Positions 35,533 to 43,423 of a DNA stretch of 64,000 nt are shown here, one piece after another. Source of the stretch: CAYUZU01 sp964448675 (lineage in GTDB: Bacteria; Planctomycetota; Phycisphaerae; UBA1845; Fen-1342); NCBI GenBank assembly GCA_964448675.1, contig CAYUZU010000003.1, positions 186,001 to 250,000 of the forward strand, written 5' to 3'. How positions within the stretch are numbered: the first letter of the stretch is position 1; every line of letters starts with the position of its first letter. Both the position numbers and the translations under genes were made by a program. Below the pieces are notes generated by a model. The model worked only from the letters and a program-made list of their open reading frames with translations, did not search any database and was not told where the DNA came from.

Positions 35533-36476
35533 CCGGGGCGCGCATCTTCTCGGGCAGCAGCAACCGCCACCTGGCCGACCGCATTGCCGAGTACCTCGGC
35601 TACCCGCTGGGCCGGGCCCAGGTCGAGGACTTCCCCGACGGCGAGACCAGCGTCAAGCTGCTCGACGACGTCCGCGGCTGCGACACCTTCATCGTGCAGT
35701 CGGTGTGCCCGCCCTGCTCGAAGAACCTGATGGAGCTGCTGATCTTCATCGACTGTCTGAAACGCGCGTCCGCCAAGCGCATCACCGCCGTCATCCCCTA
35801 CTTCGGCTACGCCCGCCAGGATCGCAAGGACGAGGGGCGCGTGCCGATCACCGCCAAGCTGGTCGCCAACCTGCTGACGATCGCCGGCACGGATCGCGTG
35901 CTCACGCTCGACCTGCACGCGGCGCAGATCCAGGGCTTTTTCGATATTCCGGTGGACAACCTCTCGGCCGAGCCGGTCCTGTCGGCCTACATGACGTCGA
36001 TGGACCTGGGGGCGCTGACGCTCGTCAGCCCCGACGTGGGCAACGTCAAGCGGGCGCGCGTCTACGCCAACCACCTCGGCGGTGACCTGGCCATCATTGA
36101 CAAGCGGCGTGTCAGCGGCACCGAGACCCAGGCGCTGGCGATCATTGGCGACGTCAAGGACAAGACCGTTCTGATGGTGGACGACATCATTGCCACCGCC
36201 GGCACGGTGGTCAAAGCCTGTGACACGGTGCGGCGCCACGGCGCGCGGCGGATCATCATCGCCGCCACGCACGGCGTCCTGTGCGGGCCGGCGGTCGAGC
36301 GGCTCAGCCAGGCGGACATCGACCAGTTGGCGGTGACCGACACGATCCCGATTCCCGAGGGAGTGCGGCGCCAGTTGCCGCACCTCACCGTCCTGACGGT
36401 GAGCGAGCTCATGGGCGAAGCGATCCGCCGCATCCACCGCAACGAATCGGTGAGCAGCCTGTTTATGAAGCTATGA
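35529..36476 (+). CDS. prs: Ribose-phosphate pyrophosphokinase (PRPP synthetase)
   Basis: Prs converts ribose 5-phosphate and ATP to PRPP for nucleotide, His and Trp synthesis. The 315-residue product starts ATG within the glmU stop. Motifs include FPDGETSVKL, FGYARQDRKDEGRVPITAKLVA (flexible loop), TLDLHAAQIQGFFDIP, LVSPDVGNVKRARVYA and the PRPP loop MVDDIIATAGTV. Length and motif order are normal. The nearby rplY and pth are classical neighbours. Confidence 0.97.
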   Translation: MTGARIFSGSSNRHLADRIAEYLGYPLGRAQVEDFPDGETSVKLLDDVRGCDTFIVQSVCPPCSKNLMELLIFIDCLKRASAKRITAVIPYFGYARQDRKDEGRVPITAKLVANLLTIAGTDRVLTLDLHAAQIQGFFDIPVDNLSAEPVLSAYMTSMDLGALTLVSPDVGNVKRARVYANHLGGDLAIIDKRRVSGTETQALAIIGDVKDKTVLMVDDIIATAGTVVKACDTVRRHGARRIIIAATHGVLCGPAVERLSQADIDQLAVTDTIPIPEGVRRQLPHLTVLTVSELMGEAIRRIHRNESVSSLFMKL

Positions 36477-36529
36477 GCAAAACCGCATGTGGCCGGGTGG
36501 TCGGCCGCGGCGACTGATGGAGTGAATTC

Positions 36530-37189
36530 ATGGAAATCGCAACAATTCAGGGAGAGACGCGAACGGCCGTCGGTCGCAACGCCAATGAGCAGTTGCGCCG
36601 CCGCGGCATGATCCCGGCCGTGATCTACGGTCACGGCGAGGATCCGGAGATGGTGGCGCTGTCGCTGCACGACATGAAGCTCGCACTGCAGCACCTGGCC
36701 CACCTGATCAAGCTCAAGGTCAACGGCAACGAGACGGAGTACCTGATCAAGGAGGTGCAGTACGACCACCTTCAGGCCACGCCGATCCACGTGGACCTCA
36801 TGCGCTTCAACGTGACCGAGCGGGTCGAGGTCAAGGTGCCGCTCGAGTTCAAGGGCACGCCGGCGGGCGTGAACGATGGCGGCGCGCTGGTGCACGTGCT
36901 GAACGAGCTGGATGTCGAGTGCCTGGTGCACGAGATCCCGACCAGCATCCGCGTCAAGATCGATCACCTCAAGATCAATGACAGCCTGCTGGTGCGCGAC
37001 GTGACGGTGCCGCCGAACGTGACGGTGCTGAACGATCCGGAAGAGGGCGTCGTCTCGGTGCAGCCGCCGCGCGTCCACGCCGACGTGGCCGAGGAAGAGG
37101 TTGCGGCCGAGGAAGGCGCCGCCGCCGAGCCCGAGGTCATCGGTCGCGGCAAGGAAGAAGAGGAAGCCGGTGCGGGTGAGGAATCGTGA
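36530..37189 (+). CDS. rplY: 50S ribosomal protein L25 (Ctc type)
   Basis: bL25 binds 5S rRNA; the longer CTC form has an extra beta domain. The 219-residue protein has the N-terminal part (GETRTAVGRNANEQLRRRGMIPAVIYG) and the TL5/CTC domain (PIHVDLMRFNVTERVEVKVPLEF, IPTSIRVKIDHLKINDSLLV). A 45-residue Glu-rich tail follows. It starts ATG with TGGAG upstream, and the pth GTG overlaps its stop. Confidence 0.96.
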   Translation: MEIATIQGETRTAVGRNANEQLRRRGMIPAVIYGHGEDPEMVALSLHDMKLALQHLAHLIKLKVNGNETEYLIKEVQYDHLQATPIHVDLMRFNVTERVEVKVPLEFKGTPAGVNDGGALVHVLNELDVECLVHEIPTSIRVKIDHLKINDSLLVRDVTVPPNVTVLNDPEEGVVSVQPPRVHADVAEEEVAAEEGAAAEPEVIGRGKEEEEAGAGEES

Positions 37190-37803
37190 GACTGGTTGTC
37201 GGTCTGGGCAATCCCGGACCGCGCTACGACGGCTCGCGGCACAACGTCGGCTTCATGGTGGTCGACGAGTTGGCGCGGCGCTGGGGCGGCGAAGTTTCGC
37301 GCTACGAGCGCCGCTTCGAGGCCCTTGCCGACCGGGTGCAGCGCGGCAGTGCCGAGGTGCTGCTGCTCAAGCCCACCACCTTCATGAACCTCAGCGGGCG
37401 CAGCGTTGCGGCCGCCCGGCGGTTTTTCAAGATCGAAGTGGACGACATCCTCGTCGTCCACGACGACCTGGACCTGGCCCTGGGCCAGTTGCGGATTCGG
37501 CCGGCCGGTTCGGCCGGCGGACACAAGGGACTCGGTGACGTGATACGGCAATTGGCCACGGACCAGGTCGCACGGCTGCGCATCGGCATCGACAAGGTGC
37601 ACGCCAGCGCCACCGTCGACCACGTGCTCAGCCGTTTCGCCCCCGACGAGCGTCCCGTGGTCGAGGCGGCGATCGGCACGGCCGCCGACGCCGTGGCCTG
37701 CTGGCTGGCCCGCGGCATCGACGCGGCGATGAACGAATACAACCGAAAACGCGGCGGAGATTCCCGCGGCACGGCATCTTCGCAGGAAGGAGAATCACCT
37801 TGA
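37186..37803 (+). CDS. pth: Peptidyl-tRNA hydrolase
   Basis: Pth releases peptides from drop-off peptidyl-tRNA. The product opens RLVVGLGNPGPRYDGSRHNVGFMVVDEL, with the catalytic His in RHNVGF, then LLKPTTFMNLSGRSV, VVHDDLDLALGQLRI and GSAGGHKGLGDVIRQL. The GTG start overlaps the rplY stop. It is 205 residues, slightly longer than the family's 190 because of a short tail. Its stop overlaps the TTG start of rpsF. Confidence 0.97.
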   Translation: MRLVVGLGNPGPRYDGSRHNVGFMVVDELARRWGGEVSRYERRFEALADRVQRGSAEVLLLKPTTFMNLSGRSVAAARRFFKIEVDDILVVHDDLDLALGQLRIRPAGSAGGHKGLGDVIRQLATDQVARLRIGIDKVHASATVDHVLSRFAPDERPVVEAAIGTAADAVACWLARGIDAAMNEYNRKRGGDSRGTASSQEGESP

Positions 37804-38345
37804 AACGCTATGAAGCGATGTTCCTTTTCGACCCCAACGCCGCGCGCGACTGGTCGGAGATCGAACAGGAAGTCAAGCGTCTGTGCGGTCGTATCGGCGC
37901 CGAGCTGCTCGTCTGCGTCAAGTACGACGAGCGCCGCCTGGCGTTCGAAATCAACAAACGCAAGCGCGGCACCTACGTCCTGACCTACATGGACGCCCCG
38001 CCCGAGCGCATCACCGACCTCGAGCGCGACGCGCGCCTCAGCGAGCTCATCCTGCGGCTGCTCGTGCTCCGCGCCGAGGGCCTCACCGAGGAGCGCCTCG
38101 CCGAGCTCAAGGCGCACCCGCCCGAGACCCCGCTGTCGCCCGGCGGCGACGGCCGGCGTCACGACGATGGCGGCCGCCGGCACGACGACGGCGGCCGACC
38201 GCCGCGCCGCGAGGAGCGCCGCGGCCGGTCCGAGGGCGAGGGCGACCGCGATTCCGAACGCCGTCCGGCGCCCGTCGGCAGCCGCAGCGGCGCGGACGAC
38301 CGCGACAGCGCGTCTGCCGACACGCGCGAGGAAAACGAGAACTGA
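37800..38345 (+). CDS. rpsF: 30S ribosomal protein S6 (bS6)
   Basis: bS6 binds S18 on the 30S platform. The core (MKRYEAMFLFDP, CVKYDERRLAFEINKRKRGTYVLTYMDAP) covers 100 residues; the rest to 181 is an Arg/Gly/Asp-rich tail (RRHDDGGRRHDDGG). TTG is the start, with AAGGAG 7 nt upstream and overlapping the pth stop. The order rpsF, ssb, rpsR, rplI is conserved in bacteria. Confidence 0.95.
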   Translation: MKRYEAMFLFDPNAARDWSEIEQEVKRLCGRIGAELLVCVKYDERRLAFEINKRKRGTYVLTYMDAPPERITDLERDARLSELILRLLVLRAEGLTEERLAELKAHPPETPLSPGGDGRRHDDGGRRHDDGGRPPRREERRGRSEGEGDRDSERRPAPVGSRSGADDRDSASADTREENEN

Positions 38346-38435
38346 TGCCGATCCGTGGTCGGGCGCGGCGGCGGTTGGGTCCCCGCGTGACGGCCAGGAC
38401 ACGGCGGCTGGTGCCAAGGAAAGCAGGGAACCGTC

Positions 38436-38885
38436 ATGGCGAATTTCAACCGAGTCATCCTGATCGGGAACCTCACGCGCGACCCGGAATTGAAGTACCT
38501 CCCCAGCAACACGGCCGTCTGCGAGTTCGGTCTGGCCGTGAATCGGCGCTGGCGCGACCGCGACGGCAACCAGCAGGACGAAACCTGCTTTGTCGACGTG
38601 GCCGCTTTCGGCAAGCCCGGCGAGATCATCAACCAGTACATGAGCAAGGGGCGGCCCATCCTCATCGAGGGCCGGCTGCGCTATGACTCCTGGACCAACC
38701 AGGAGGGCCAGAAGCGCTCCAAGCTCTCCGTCGTGGCCGAGAACTTCCAGTTCCTCGGCGGCCGCGGCGATGGCGACGGCCCCGGCCCGGGCGCCCGGGC
38801 GTCGCAGGGCGGCGGCCGTTCGTCCGATTCGCCCCCCTACGACCCCGAACCCGGACCACCCAGTGGTGACGATATTCCGTTCTAG
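38436..38885 (+). CDS. ssb: Single-stranded DNA-binding protein
   Basis: The 149-residue protein has one OB fold (MANFNRVILIGNLTRDPELKYLPSNTAVCEFGLAVN) and the conserved C-terminal acidic tip ending DDIPF, which recruits partner proteins. The middle is Gly-rich. The ATG lies after AAGGAAAGCAGGG. The rpsF-ssb-rpsR order is usual and links DNA replication to the ribosomal genes. Confidence 0.97.
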   Translation: MANFNRVILIGNLTRDPELKYLPSNTAVCEFGLAVNRRWRDRDGNQQDETCFVDVAAFGKPGEIINQYMSKGRPILIEGRLRYDSWTNQEGQKRSKLSVVAENFQFLGGRGDGDGPGPGARASQGGGRSSDSPPYDPEPGPPSGDDIPF

Positions 38886-38915
38886 TCAATCAACGTGTAA
38901 CGCGAGAGACGACAC

Positions 38916-39167
38916 ATGAAGTTGCGACCCACCAAGAAGAAGAGAAAAGTCCGGCGGACCCTGGCCGAAAGCGCCCGCATGCGCACCCCGCGCATCGACG
39001 CCGACGAGATCGATTGGAAAGACGTGGCCATGCTGCAGCGCGTCACCAGCGCCCAGGGCAAGCTGTTTTCGCGCAAGCGCACCGGCTTGACGGCGGCCGG
39101 CCAGCGGCGTATCGCCCTGGCACTCAAGCGGGCCCGGTTCATGGCACTGATGCCATACGTGACGTGA
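38916..39167 (+). CDS. rpsR: 30S ribosomal protein S18 (bS18)
   Basis: The 83-residue basic protein has IDWKDVAMLQRVTSAQGKLFSRKRTGLTAAGQRRIALALKRARFMALMPY, the S18 core that contacts S6 and 16S rRNA. The N-terminal extension is basic (KLRPTKKKRKVRRT). The ATG follows GCGAGAGACGAC. It lies between ssb and rplI, the usual site. Confidence 0.95.
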   Translation: MKLRPTKKKRKVRRTLAESARMRTPRIDADEIDWKDVAMLQRVTSAQGKLFSRKRTGLTAAGQRRIALALKRARFMALMPYVT

Positions 39168-39271
39168 TTGCGGCAGCGCGGCGACGCCGCGCCGCGGACA
39201 TTGCCGCGCGCAGTTGCGGCGGCGGGCTGTCAACAAAACTGTCAATTGCATTTTCTCATGGAGTAACAGGC

Positions 39272-39817
39272 ATGCGGTTGCTTTTGCTTGAAGACGTGCG
39301 AAAATTGGGACACGTGGGTGACATCGTCGAGGTGCGGCCCGGATACGCACGCAACTATCTGCTGCCTCAGCTGCTGGCCACCGAGCCCACTGAGGAAAAC
39401 ATCCAGGCCATCGAAGAGAAGCGCAAGGCCGCGGCGGCCGAGCGGGCCCGCAAGCTCAAGGAGTTCAGCGAGCTCGCCGAGCAGATGGCGGACGTCTCGA
39501 TCACGATCGAGGCCGCGGCCAACCCGGAAGGCACCCTCTATGGCGGTATCCACGAGAAGGACATCGCCGAAGCGCTGAATGCCCAGGGCTTCCCGGTGTC
39601 GCCGGACCACGTCGTGCTGGAAGGTGCCATCCGCACGCTCGACAACCGGCTGGTCACGCTGGAGTTCACGGACGAAATCTCGGCCCAGGTGAAGCTGTGG
39701 GTCGTGCGCGAAGGAGGCGCCATTCATGACGGAGAAGCCCTCGAGGGTGACGAGCTCGACGACGCCGACCGAGACGACGACGTCGACGTCGACGACACCG
39801 AAGTCTCGCGGGCATAG
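39272..39817 (+). CDS. rplI: 50S ribosomal protein L9 (bL9) with acidic tail
   Basis: bL9 has two globular domains on a long helix; the N-terminal part is MRLLLLEDVRKLGHVGDIVEVRPGYARNYLLPQ, followed by the connecting helix and the C-terminal domain (HEKDIAEALNAQGF). The ATG follows TGGAG. The family is about 148 residues; this one has 181, with an Asp/Glu-rich tail (DDADRDDDVDVDD). The last 92 bp overlap the start of dnaB in another frame. Confidence 0.95.
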   Translation: MRLLLLEDVRKLGHVGDIVEVRPGYARNYLLPQLLATEPTEENIQAIEEKRKAAAAERARKLKEFSELAEQMADVSITIEAAANPEGTLYGGIHEKDIAEALNAQGFPVSPDHVVLEGAIRTLDNRLVTLEFTDEISAQVKLWVVREGGAIHDGEALEGDELDDADRDDDVDVDDTEVSRA

Positions 39818-41228
39818 TCCCAGCTCGGCCTTCGATCGCCTCCTGCCCCAGGATCTCGACGCCGAGCGCGCGGTGCTCGGTTCGATGCTGCTGGAGAAGG
39901 AGGCGATCGGCGAGGTCATCTCCGCCCTCCAGGACGCCGGCCGCAACGCCTTCGTGCGGGAAAGCCACCAGCACCTCTACGACGTCCTCATCAGGTTCTA
40001 CGTCGAAGACCAGCCCATCGACGGCCAGCTCATCGCCCAGGACCTCATCCGCCTCGGGATCTGGGAACGCGTCGGCAAGTACGAGTTTCTCGGCGGCCTG
40101 GTCTCCGCGGTGCCCTCCGCCACACGCGCGCGCCACTACGCCGAGATTATCTACGAGAAGTACCTGCTGCGCCAGCTCATCGGCGCCACGCAGCGCGTGA
40201 TGGACAGTGCCCTCGACGCCGACCAGCCCGCCCGCGAGGTGCTCGACTTCGCCGAGAAGGAGATCTTCCAGGTCACCGAACGGCGCGTCACCAGCGAGGC
40301 CCAGGCCCTGCCCGAACTCGTCCAGGAAGCCTTCAAGACGATCGAGCGGCGCGGCCGCGACGCGCTCACCGGCGAGCCCACCGGCTTCATCGAGCTCGAC
40401 GAGCTCACCTGCGGGCTGCAGCCCGGCGAATTGGTCATCGTGGCCGGCCGCCCCTCCATGGGCAAGACGGCCTTCGGCCTGAACATCGCCGAGCACCTGG
40501 CCATCGCCGAGCAGCACCCCGTGCTGTTCTTCTCGCTGGAGATGAGCCGGCAACAGATCGCGCAGCGCATCCTGTGCAGCCGGGCGCGCGTCAATTCGCA
40601 CCAGCTCCGCCGCGGCCGGCATTCCAATGAGGACCTCGAGCGGCTCAAGATGGTCGCCAACGACCTGAGCGAGTCGCCGCTGCTGGTCGACGACTCGGCA
40701 GACCTGACGATCCTCGAGCTGCGCGCCCGCGCCCGCATGGCCGCCCGGCGGCAGGACACGCAGGCCATCTTCGTTGACTACCTGCAGCTCATGCGCATCC
40801 CCCGCGCCGAGAGCCGGCAGGTCGAGGTCGCCACGATCTCGCGCGGATTGAAAGCGCTCGCGAAGGACCTCAATGTCCCCGTCGTGGCCATGGCCCAACT
40901 CAACCGCAGCCCCGAGGACAAGGCCCGCCGCGGCAATCGCCCGCGCATGAGCGACCTGCGCGAGTCCGGCGCCATCGAGCAGGACGCCGACGTGATCATG
41001 CTGCTGCACCGCGAGTCGTACTATCGCACCGGTGAAGCCAACGCGGATGAAGGCGCCCCGGCCCAGCCCGACGACAACACCGCCGAGCTGATCATCGCCA
41101 AGCAGCGCAACGGGCCCACCGGCGTGGTCACGCTGCACTTCAACAAGGCCTTTACGCGGTTCGACAATCACAAGCCGGCGCTCGGCCACGAGGACTACGC
41201 CGCCCCGGTCAGCAACACCCCCTTCTAA
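39726..41228 (+). CDS. dnaB: Replicative DNA helicase DnaB
   Basis: DnaB unwinds DNA at the replication fork. The 500-residue product has the N-terminal helical domain (LLPQDLDAERAVLGSMLLEKEAI, about 38-60) and RecA-type motor: Walker A GRPSMGKT (241-248), FFSLEMS, Walker B IFVDYLQLM, and ISRGLKALAKDLNVPVVAMAQLNR. A Thr/Ser-rich N-terminal stretch (about 35 residues) is encoded within the rplI tail. The ATG has GGAGG 8 nt upstream, which supports the overlapping start. The family is usually 450-480. Confidence 0.97.
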   Translation: MTEKPSRVTSSTTPTETTTSTSTTPKSRGHSPSSAFDRLLPQDLDAERAVLGSMLLEKEAIGEVISALQDAGRNAFVRESHQHLYDVLIRFYVEDQPIDGQLIAQDLIRLGIWERVGKYEFLGGLVSAVPSATRARHYAEIIYEKYLLRQLIGATQRVMDSALDADQPAREVLDFAEKEIFQVTERRVTSEAQALPELVQEAFKTIERRGRDALTGEPTGFIELDELTCGLQPGELVIVAGRPSMGKTAFGLNIAEHLAIAEQHPVLFFSLEMSRQQIAQRILCSRARVNSHQLRRGRHSNEDLERLKMVANDLSESPLLVDDSADLTILELRARARMAARRQDTQAIFVDYLQLMRIPRAESRQVEVATISRGLKALAKDLNVPVVAMAQLNRSPEDKARRGNRPRMSDLRESGAIEQDADVIMLLHRESYYRTGEANADEGAPAQPDDNTAELIIAKQRNGPTGVVTLHFNKAFTRFDNHKPALGHEDYAAPVSNTPF

Positions 41229-41251
41229 GCGCCGCACCGCGGTCGCGGCGC
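41229..41251 (+). terminator. GC-rich hairpin after dnaB (weak terminator)
   Basis: GCGCCGC (41229-41235) pairs with GCGGCGC (41245-41251) around a 9-nt loop, directly after the dnaB stop. No T-tract follows, so it is not a clear Rho-independent terminator. Confidence 0.35.
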
Positions 41252-41352
41252 GGCCGCTCGCCGCGCTGTCCGATAGTAACCGACCGCCACCGGCCCACGC
41301 GGGCCGGCGCGCCGCGTCCCAAGCAGCGTTCCTGTCGTGATTTGTGGGCTTT

Positions 41353-41382
41353 TTGACACGAAGCGCCGGCCGCGGGTACAAT
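41353..41382 (+). promoter_or_regulatory. Near-consensus promoter for the pseudo-receiver/GGDEF genes
   Basis: TTGACA at 41353-41358 and TACAAT at 41377-41382 with an 18-bp spacer lie 64 bp before the GTG at 41446. The -35 is perfect and the -10 is 5/6. It separates this pair of genes from the dnaB operon. Confidence 0.7.
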
Positions 41383-41445
41383 CATCCCGGAGGAAGCAGC
41401 GGTAGCGAGAAGGGGTCGAGCGCGGGTTCTCCGAGGACAACGCCG

Positions 41446-42078
41446 GTGTTTACGGTCCGTCAGGCGATTCACATTCGTACCGGTCAACGCAAGATGGTTG
41501 ACTGCATTGAGCGCTGGCTGACCAACCACGATGTCGACACCACCACCTTCGATGACGTCTACGAAGCCTGCGTCTATCTGCTGACCCGCTTCGAGCAGGT
41601 GCCCCAGCTCGCTATCGTCGGCGCCGACTGGCTGGCCCCCGGCGAGTTCAGCATCATCCGCTACATTCGCGAGACCTGGCCACGCGTCGGGGTGCTCGTC
41701 TACGGCGGCGGCAGCGACGCCCCCGGCTTCGACTTCGCCCCGATGATCCTGACGTGCCGTACCCCGGCCGCCCTCGACACGCTTGTCGAGAACGGGCCGA
41801 CCAACGTGCTGCACCGCATCACCGGCGAAGCGACCGCGATTGCCGCGCGCCCGCGCGTCGAGCCCGACGCGCCGCCCGCGGGCAACCAGGTCAGCGATCT
41901 GCCGGAGTTGCGACCGCCCGCGCGCGACACGCAGGCAGCGCCGCCGCAACACCGCGACGAGGACGACGACGACGCGCCAGCGCCCAAGTCGCCGGATCGT
42001 TCCCGCGCCGCCCCCCCGCGGGCAATTCTCAGTGCCGAAGAGCTCTCGGCCCTGCTCAACGGCTCGAACGAGGATTGA
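41446..42078 (+). CDS. Pseudo-receiver protein with FliM/N-like C-terminal tail
   Basis: The GTG start follows GAGG at 9 nt. The 210-residue protein reads like a CheY-like fold in its first 115 residues (VPQLAIVGADWLAPGEFSIIRYIRETWPRVGVLVYGG), but the phospho-acceptor aspartate and acidic pair are not seen. The last 80 residues are Pro/Asp-rich, ending ILSAEELSALLNGSNED, which resembles the LSQEEIDALL motif that FliM/FliN use to bind CheY. No flagellar gene is in the window, so this may be convergence. It is followed 36 bp later by the GGDEF gene. Confidence 0.6.
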   Translation: MFTVRQAIHIRTGQRKMVDCIERWLTNHDVDTTTFDDVYEACVYLLTRFEQVPQLAIVGADWLAPGEFSIIRYIRETWPRVGVLVYGGGSDAPGFDFAPMILTCRTPAALDTLVENGPTNVLHRITGEATAIAARPRVEPDAPPAGNQVSDLPELRPPARDTQAAPPQHRDEDDDDAPAPKSPDRSRAAPPRAILSAEELSALLNGSNED

Positions 42079-42114
42079 GCCGCGCCTGCGCGGCCGGGTG
42101 AAGGAAGCCAACAG

Positions 42115-43398
42115 ATGCGAGGTAACGCCCAACTGCTTGTCATCGGTCCCCCAGCGCTCGGGAGCGCTGTCGCCGACGCGTTGCCGCGCTGCAAGAGCGT
42201 CAACACCGACAACCTCCTCGGCGGGCTCTGGACCGTCGGCCACCGCCAGTTCGACGGCGTCATCGTCTCTTACGGCCTCGGCCAGCGCGTCATCACCGCA
42301 ATCCGCAATCTGCGCCAGGTGGCGCCCGAGACGCGTATCGTTGTCGCCGTCCATGCCTCCGACGAACCCAAGGTCCAGGAAGCCCTCGACACCGGCGCTG
42401 ACGACTACGTCATCGAGCCCGTGCGCCGCGCCGAGCTGGAATCCGCGCTCGAGATGGCCCCCCCGCCGCGGCCCGACACCCGCCCGACGGACCTCCCCTC
42501 CGTCGAGGAAGTCGTGCAGCTCAGCGACGTGCTGCGTCACCTGCAGGAAGGTCCACAAGCCACGCTCGATCGCCTTGCCAACCTGCTGCAGTCGGCCTTC
42601 GCCGCCGAAGGTGTCGCCGTCCGCATCGAGGACCTCTCCGCCACCGTCGGCCAGGCCACCAAGCCCGTGCTGCAGGAGCCCATCCACCGCGGCGACAAGG
42701 TGGTCGGCAGCATCGCCCTCGGCCGTCACCGCACCGGAACCTTCACCGCCTCCGACGCCACGCGCCTCGGCGACTACGCCCGCCTCATCGAGACCGTCAT
42801 CGAGCAGGTGCGCGAACGCCAACACTGGCAGGAGCTCGCCTGGCGCGACGACCTCACCGGGCTGCGCAACCGGCGCTACTTCGATGCCACGCTCGCCGAA
42901 CTGCTCGGCAAGGCGGCCGCCGAGCGCCTGCGCGTCACCGTGCTCCTGTTCGACATCGACGACTTCAAGAGCTACAACGATCGCTACGGCCACGCCACCG
43001 GCGACGCGCTCCTCCGCGAGGTGGCCACGCTGCTCACCCACTGCTCGCGCGAGCACGACGTGGTCGCGCGCTACGGCGGCGACGAGTTCGGCATCGTGCT
43101 GTGGGACGCGGAGAAGCCCCGCGTGCCCGGCTCGCAACACCCCAGCGAACCCATGGCGCTGGCCGACCGCTTCCGCCACGCCATCCACCAGCACAGCTTC
43201 CGCTGCCTCGGGCCCGAGGCGCCCGGCCCGGTCACCATCAGCGGCGGGCTGGCCTGCTTCCCCTGGGACGGCAAGACCTGCGACGACATCGTGCGCTCCG
43301 CCGACGAGGCGCTCCTCGCCGCCAAGCGCACCGGCAAGAACCAGATCGTGCTGGCCAACGGGAGCTCGAGCCAGCAGGCACCCGCAACGCAGGAATGA
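42115..43398 (+). CDS. Diguanylate cyclase (GGDEF) with N-terminal pseudo-receiver
   Basis: The 427-residue protein has three parts: a receiver-like domain (LLVIGPPALGSAVADALP ... VVAVHASDEPKVQEALDTGADDYVIEP, 7-105) lacking the phospho-Asp; a GAF-like middle (VVQLSDVLRHLQEGPQATLDRLANLL, 125-235); and GGDEF (321-325) in YGGDEFGIVL, with DLTGLRNRRYF before it. An inhibitory RxxD site (REHD, 312-315) lies five residues before GGDEF. It should make c-di-GMP and be product-inhibited. No EAL domain is present. Confidence 0.9.
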   Translation: MRGNAQLLVIGPPALGSAVADALPRCKSVNTDNLLGGLWTVGHRQFDGVIVSYGLGQRVITAIRNLRQVAPETRIVVAVHASDEPKVQEALDTGADDYVIEPVRRAELESALEMAPPPRPDTRPTDLPSVEEVVQLSDVLRHLQEGPQATLDRLANLLQSAFAAEGVAVRIEDLSATVGQATKPVLQEPIHRGDKVVGSIALGRHRTGTFTASDATRLGDYARLIETVIEQVRERQHWQELAWRDDLTGLRNRRYFDATLAELLGKAAAERLRVTVLLFDIDDFKSYNDRYGHATGDALLREVATLLTHCSREHDVVARYGGDEFGIVLWDAEKPRVPGSQHPSEPMALADRFRHAIHQHSFRCLGPEAPGPVTISGGLACFPWDGKTCDDIVRSADEALLAAKRTGKNQIVLANGSSSQQAPATQE

Positions 43399-43423
43399 CG
43401 CAGCGCGACTCGCCGCCCGGCCG

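Noticed and set aside
41229..41251. Strong terminator after dnaB
   Set aside because: The hairpin has no T-tract, so it is listed only as a weak candidate.
39666..41381. 571-codon minus-strand open frame across dnaB
   Set aside because: dnaB is unambiguous; the antisense frame is a shadow with no motif.
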